The position numbers and the translations under genes are program-made. From Oscillospiraceae bacterium (GTDB lineage Bacteria; Bacillota; Clostridia; Oscillospirales; Butyricicoccaceae): a DNA stretch of 6,762 nt. Shown here in pieces: positions 5,642 through 6,762 of the stretch. The notes under the pieces were generated by a model that saw nothing but the letters and a program-made list of their open reading frames with translations, searched no databases and was not told the DNA's origin. The first letter of the stretch is position 1. Each line of letters begins with the position of its first letter. Where the stretch lies: contig CADBTM010000089.1 of assembly GCA_902797555.1 (NCBI GenBank), positions 1-6,762 on the forward strand, written 5' to 3'.

Positions 5642-6762
5642 TTATCTCCCGCAGCAGTGCTTATACTTCTTGCCGGAGCCGCAGGGGCAGGGATCGTTGC
5701 GGCCGACCTTGACCTTTTTGACCACGGGCTTGCGCTGGACGGTACCGTCGCCGGAGGTGCCGGTTTCCTTGGCCACCTTTTCCCGCTGCATGTTCACCCG
5801 GGCGAGGAAGATCAGCCGTCCGGCGGTCATCTTCACGTCGTCGATCATGGCCTCGAACATATCAAAGCCCTGCTTTTTATATTCGTCCAGCGGATTGATC
5901 TGGGCGTAGGCATTGAGGCCGATGCCCTTGCGCATTTCGCTCATGGCGTCGATGTGATCCATCCACTTCTGATCCACCGTGCGCAGCAGCACCACACGCT
6001 CCAGCTCCCGCATGAGGGGTGCGCCGATGGATTCCTCCTTGGCGTCATACACCTTCTTTGCCCGGGCCTGCAGCCAATCGGTGGCCTCCTGCACGGTCAT
6101 GCCCTCCAAGCGGACGGCGAGGGAGGTGGTCTCCTCGGGGACGATGATCACGCCGGTATAGTGGCTGGCCAGCTGGGACGCGGCCAGCTTTTCCAGCTTT
6201 TCGTGGCCGTTGGCGGCGGTGATGACCTCTTTTTCGATCTCGAACCGCACCATGCCCCTAAGCTGCTCCTGCACGTCCATGCCCTCCAGCACCTGCATGC
6301 GCTGCTTGTAGATGATCTCGCGCTGATGGTTCATCACGTCGTCATATTCCAGCACGGATTTTCTCGACTGATAGTGGATGCCCTCCACCCGCTTCTGGGC
6401 GTTTTCGATGGCGTTGGACAGCAGGCGGGCGTTGATGGGCTCGTCCTCGGGCACCTTGAGGGTGTTGACCAGGGTCTGCACCCGGTCGCCGCCAAAGCGG
6501 TGCATCAGATCGTCCTCCAGCGACAGGTAGAAGGTGCTCTCGCCCGGGTCGCCCTGACGTCCGGCGCGGCCGCGGAGCTGATTGTCGATGCGGCGGCTCT
6601 CGTGGCGCTCGGTGCCGATGATGCACAGGCCGCCCGCCTGACGGACGATTTCGGCGTCCGCCTTGATGGCCTCCTTATACTCCGCCAGCTTTTTCCGGAA
6701 GAGGGCGCGGGCTTCGAGGATCTCCTCGTTCTGGGTCTGGGCATAGCCGGAGGCCTCGGCGA
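5642..6762 (-). CDS. secA: Protein translocase subunit SecA, C-terminal part (5' end outside the window)
   Basis: These are the last 372 codons of SecA, the ATPase that drives unfolded preproteins through SecYEG at the membrane. The frame is open to the window edge, so the first nucleotide-binding domain lies outside; an internal Met at 6505 is not the start. Visible in order are GGLCIIGTERHESRRIDNQL and the GRAGRQGDPGES helicase motif VI region (about 6540-6640), and the SLEDDLMHRFGGDRV segment. These are followed by the helical scaffold (SVLEYDDVMNHQR, VVLLRTVDQKWMDHIDAM) and wing regions, and a C-terminal zinc tail CPCGSGKKYKHCC (codons in 5651-5689) of the CxCx8CC type that binds Zn and often contacts SecB or ribosomes. 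All motifs seen are intact. The exported proteins in this window carry Sec-type signals and would be substrates in principle. Whether this is the only SecA of the genome cannot be told. Confidence 0.97.
   Translation of the reverse strand, partial: AEASGYAQTQNEEILEARALFRKKLAEYKEAIKADAEIVRQAGGLCIIGTERHESRRIDNQLRGRAGRQGDPGESTFYLSLEDDLMHRFGGDRVQTLVNTLKVPEDEPINARLLSNAIENAQKRVEGIHYQSRKSVLEYDDVMNHQREIIYKQRMQVLEGMDVQEQLRGMVRFEIEKEVITAANGHEKLEKLAASQLASHYTGVIIVPEETTSLAVRLEGMTVQEATDWLQARAKKVYDAKEESIGAPLMRELERVVLLRTVDQKWMDHIDAMSEMRKGIGLNAYAQINPLDEYKKQGFDMFEAMIDDVKMTAGRLIFLARVNMQREKVAKETGTSGDGTVQRKPVVKKVKVGRNDPCPCGSGKKYKHCCGR

Overview
The window reads like a piece of chromosome from a GC-rich, anaerobic, Gram-positive-type Clostridia bacterium, probably of the Oscillospiraceae/Ruminococcaceae kind. 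This is inferred from strong AGGAGG-type ribosome binding sites, a perfect sigma-A-type promoter, rho-independent terminators after almost every unit, a SecA with a C-terminal zinc tail, a CtpA-type S41 protease, an SLH-domain wall protein, and heavy G/C third-position codon use. No mobile element, CRISPR array, tRNA or rRNA was seen.

Layout from left to right. (1) Positions 1-507 hold the C-terminal part of arginyl-tRNA synthetase (argS). It is followed 48 bases later by a secreted S41 serine protease with a PDZ domain (556-2037), then a strong terminator (2049-2079). (2) A small free-standing TfoX N-terminal-domain protein (2100-2396) faces a membrane-anchored polysaccharide deacetylase on the minus strand (2455-3816). 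One long hairpin between them (2405-2438) can terminate transcription from both sides. (3) Positions 3817-4274 form a regulatory island. A minus-strand extended -10 promoter serves the deacetylase. Next come an inverted repeat and phased direct repeats. A consensus plus-strand promoter (TTGACA, 17 bp, TATAAT) then drives a roughly 270-nt leader that carries a cobalamin riboswitch, a candidate antiterminator and an intrinsic terminator. (4) The riboswitch controls a single gene (4275-5546) for an exported protein with a DUF4430 (transcobalamin-like) domain and three SLH domains. (5) A second bidirectional terminator (5566-5600) separates this gene from the 3' part of secA on the minus strand (5642-6762, running off the window).

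The most interesting unit is region 3-4. A B12-sensing RNA switches expression of one cell-surface protein whose N-terminal domain resembles the cobalamin-binding beta domain of transcobalamin and intrinsic factor, and whose C-terminus is built to attach to secondary cell-wall polymer. The simplest reading is a surface corrinoid-capture protein made when B12 is scarce, encoded away from any transporter visible here. The binding function is inferred, not shown. The remaining genes are mostly housekeeping or cell-envelope functions: translation, protein export, envelope proteolysis and wall or polysaccharide modification.
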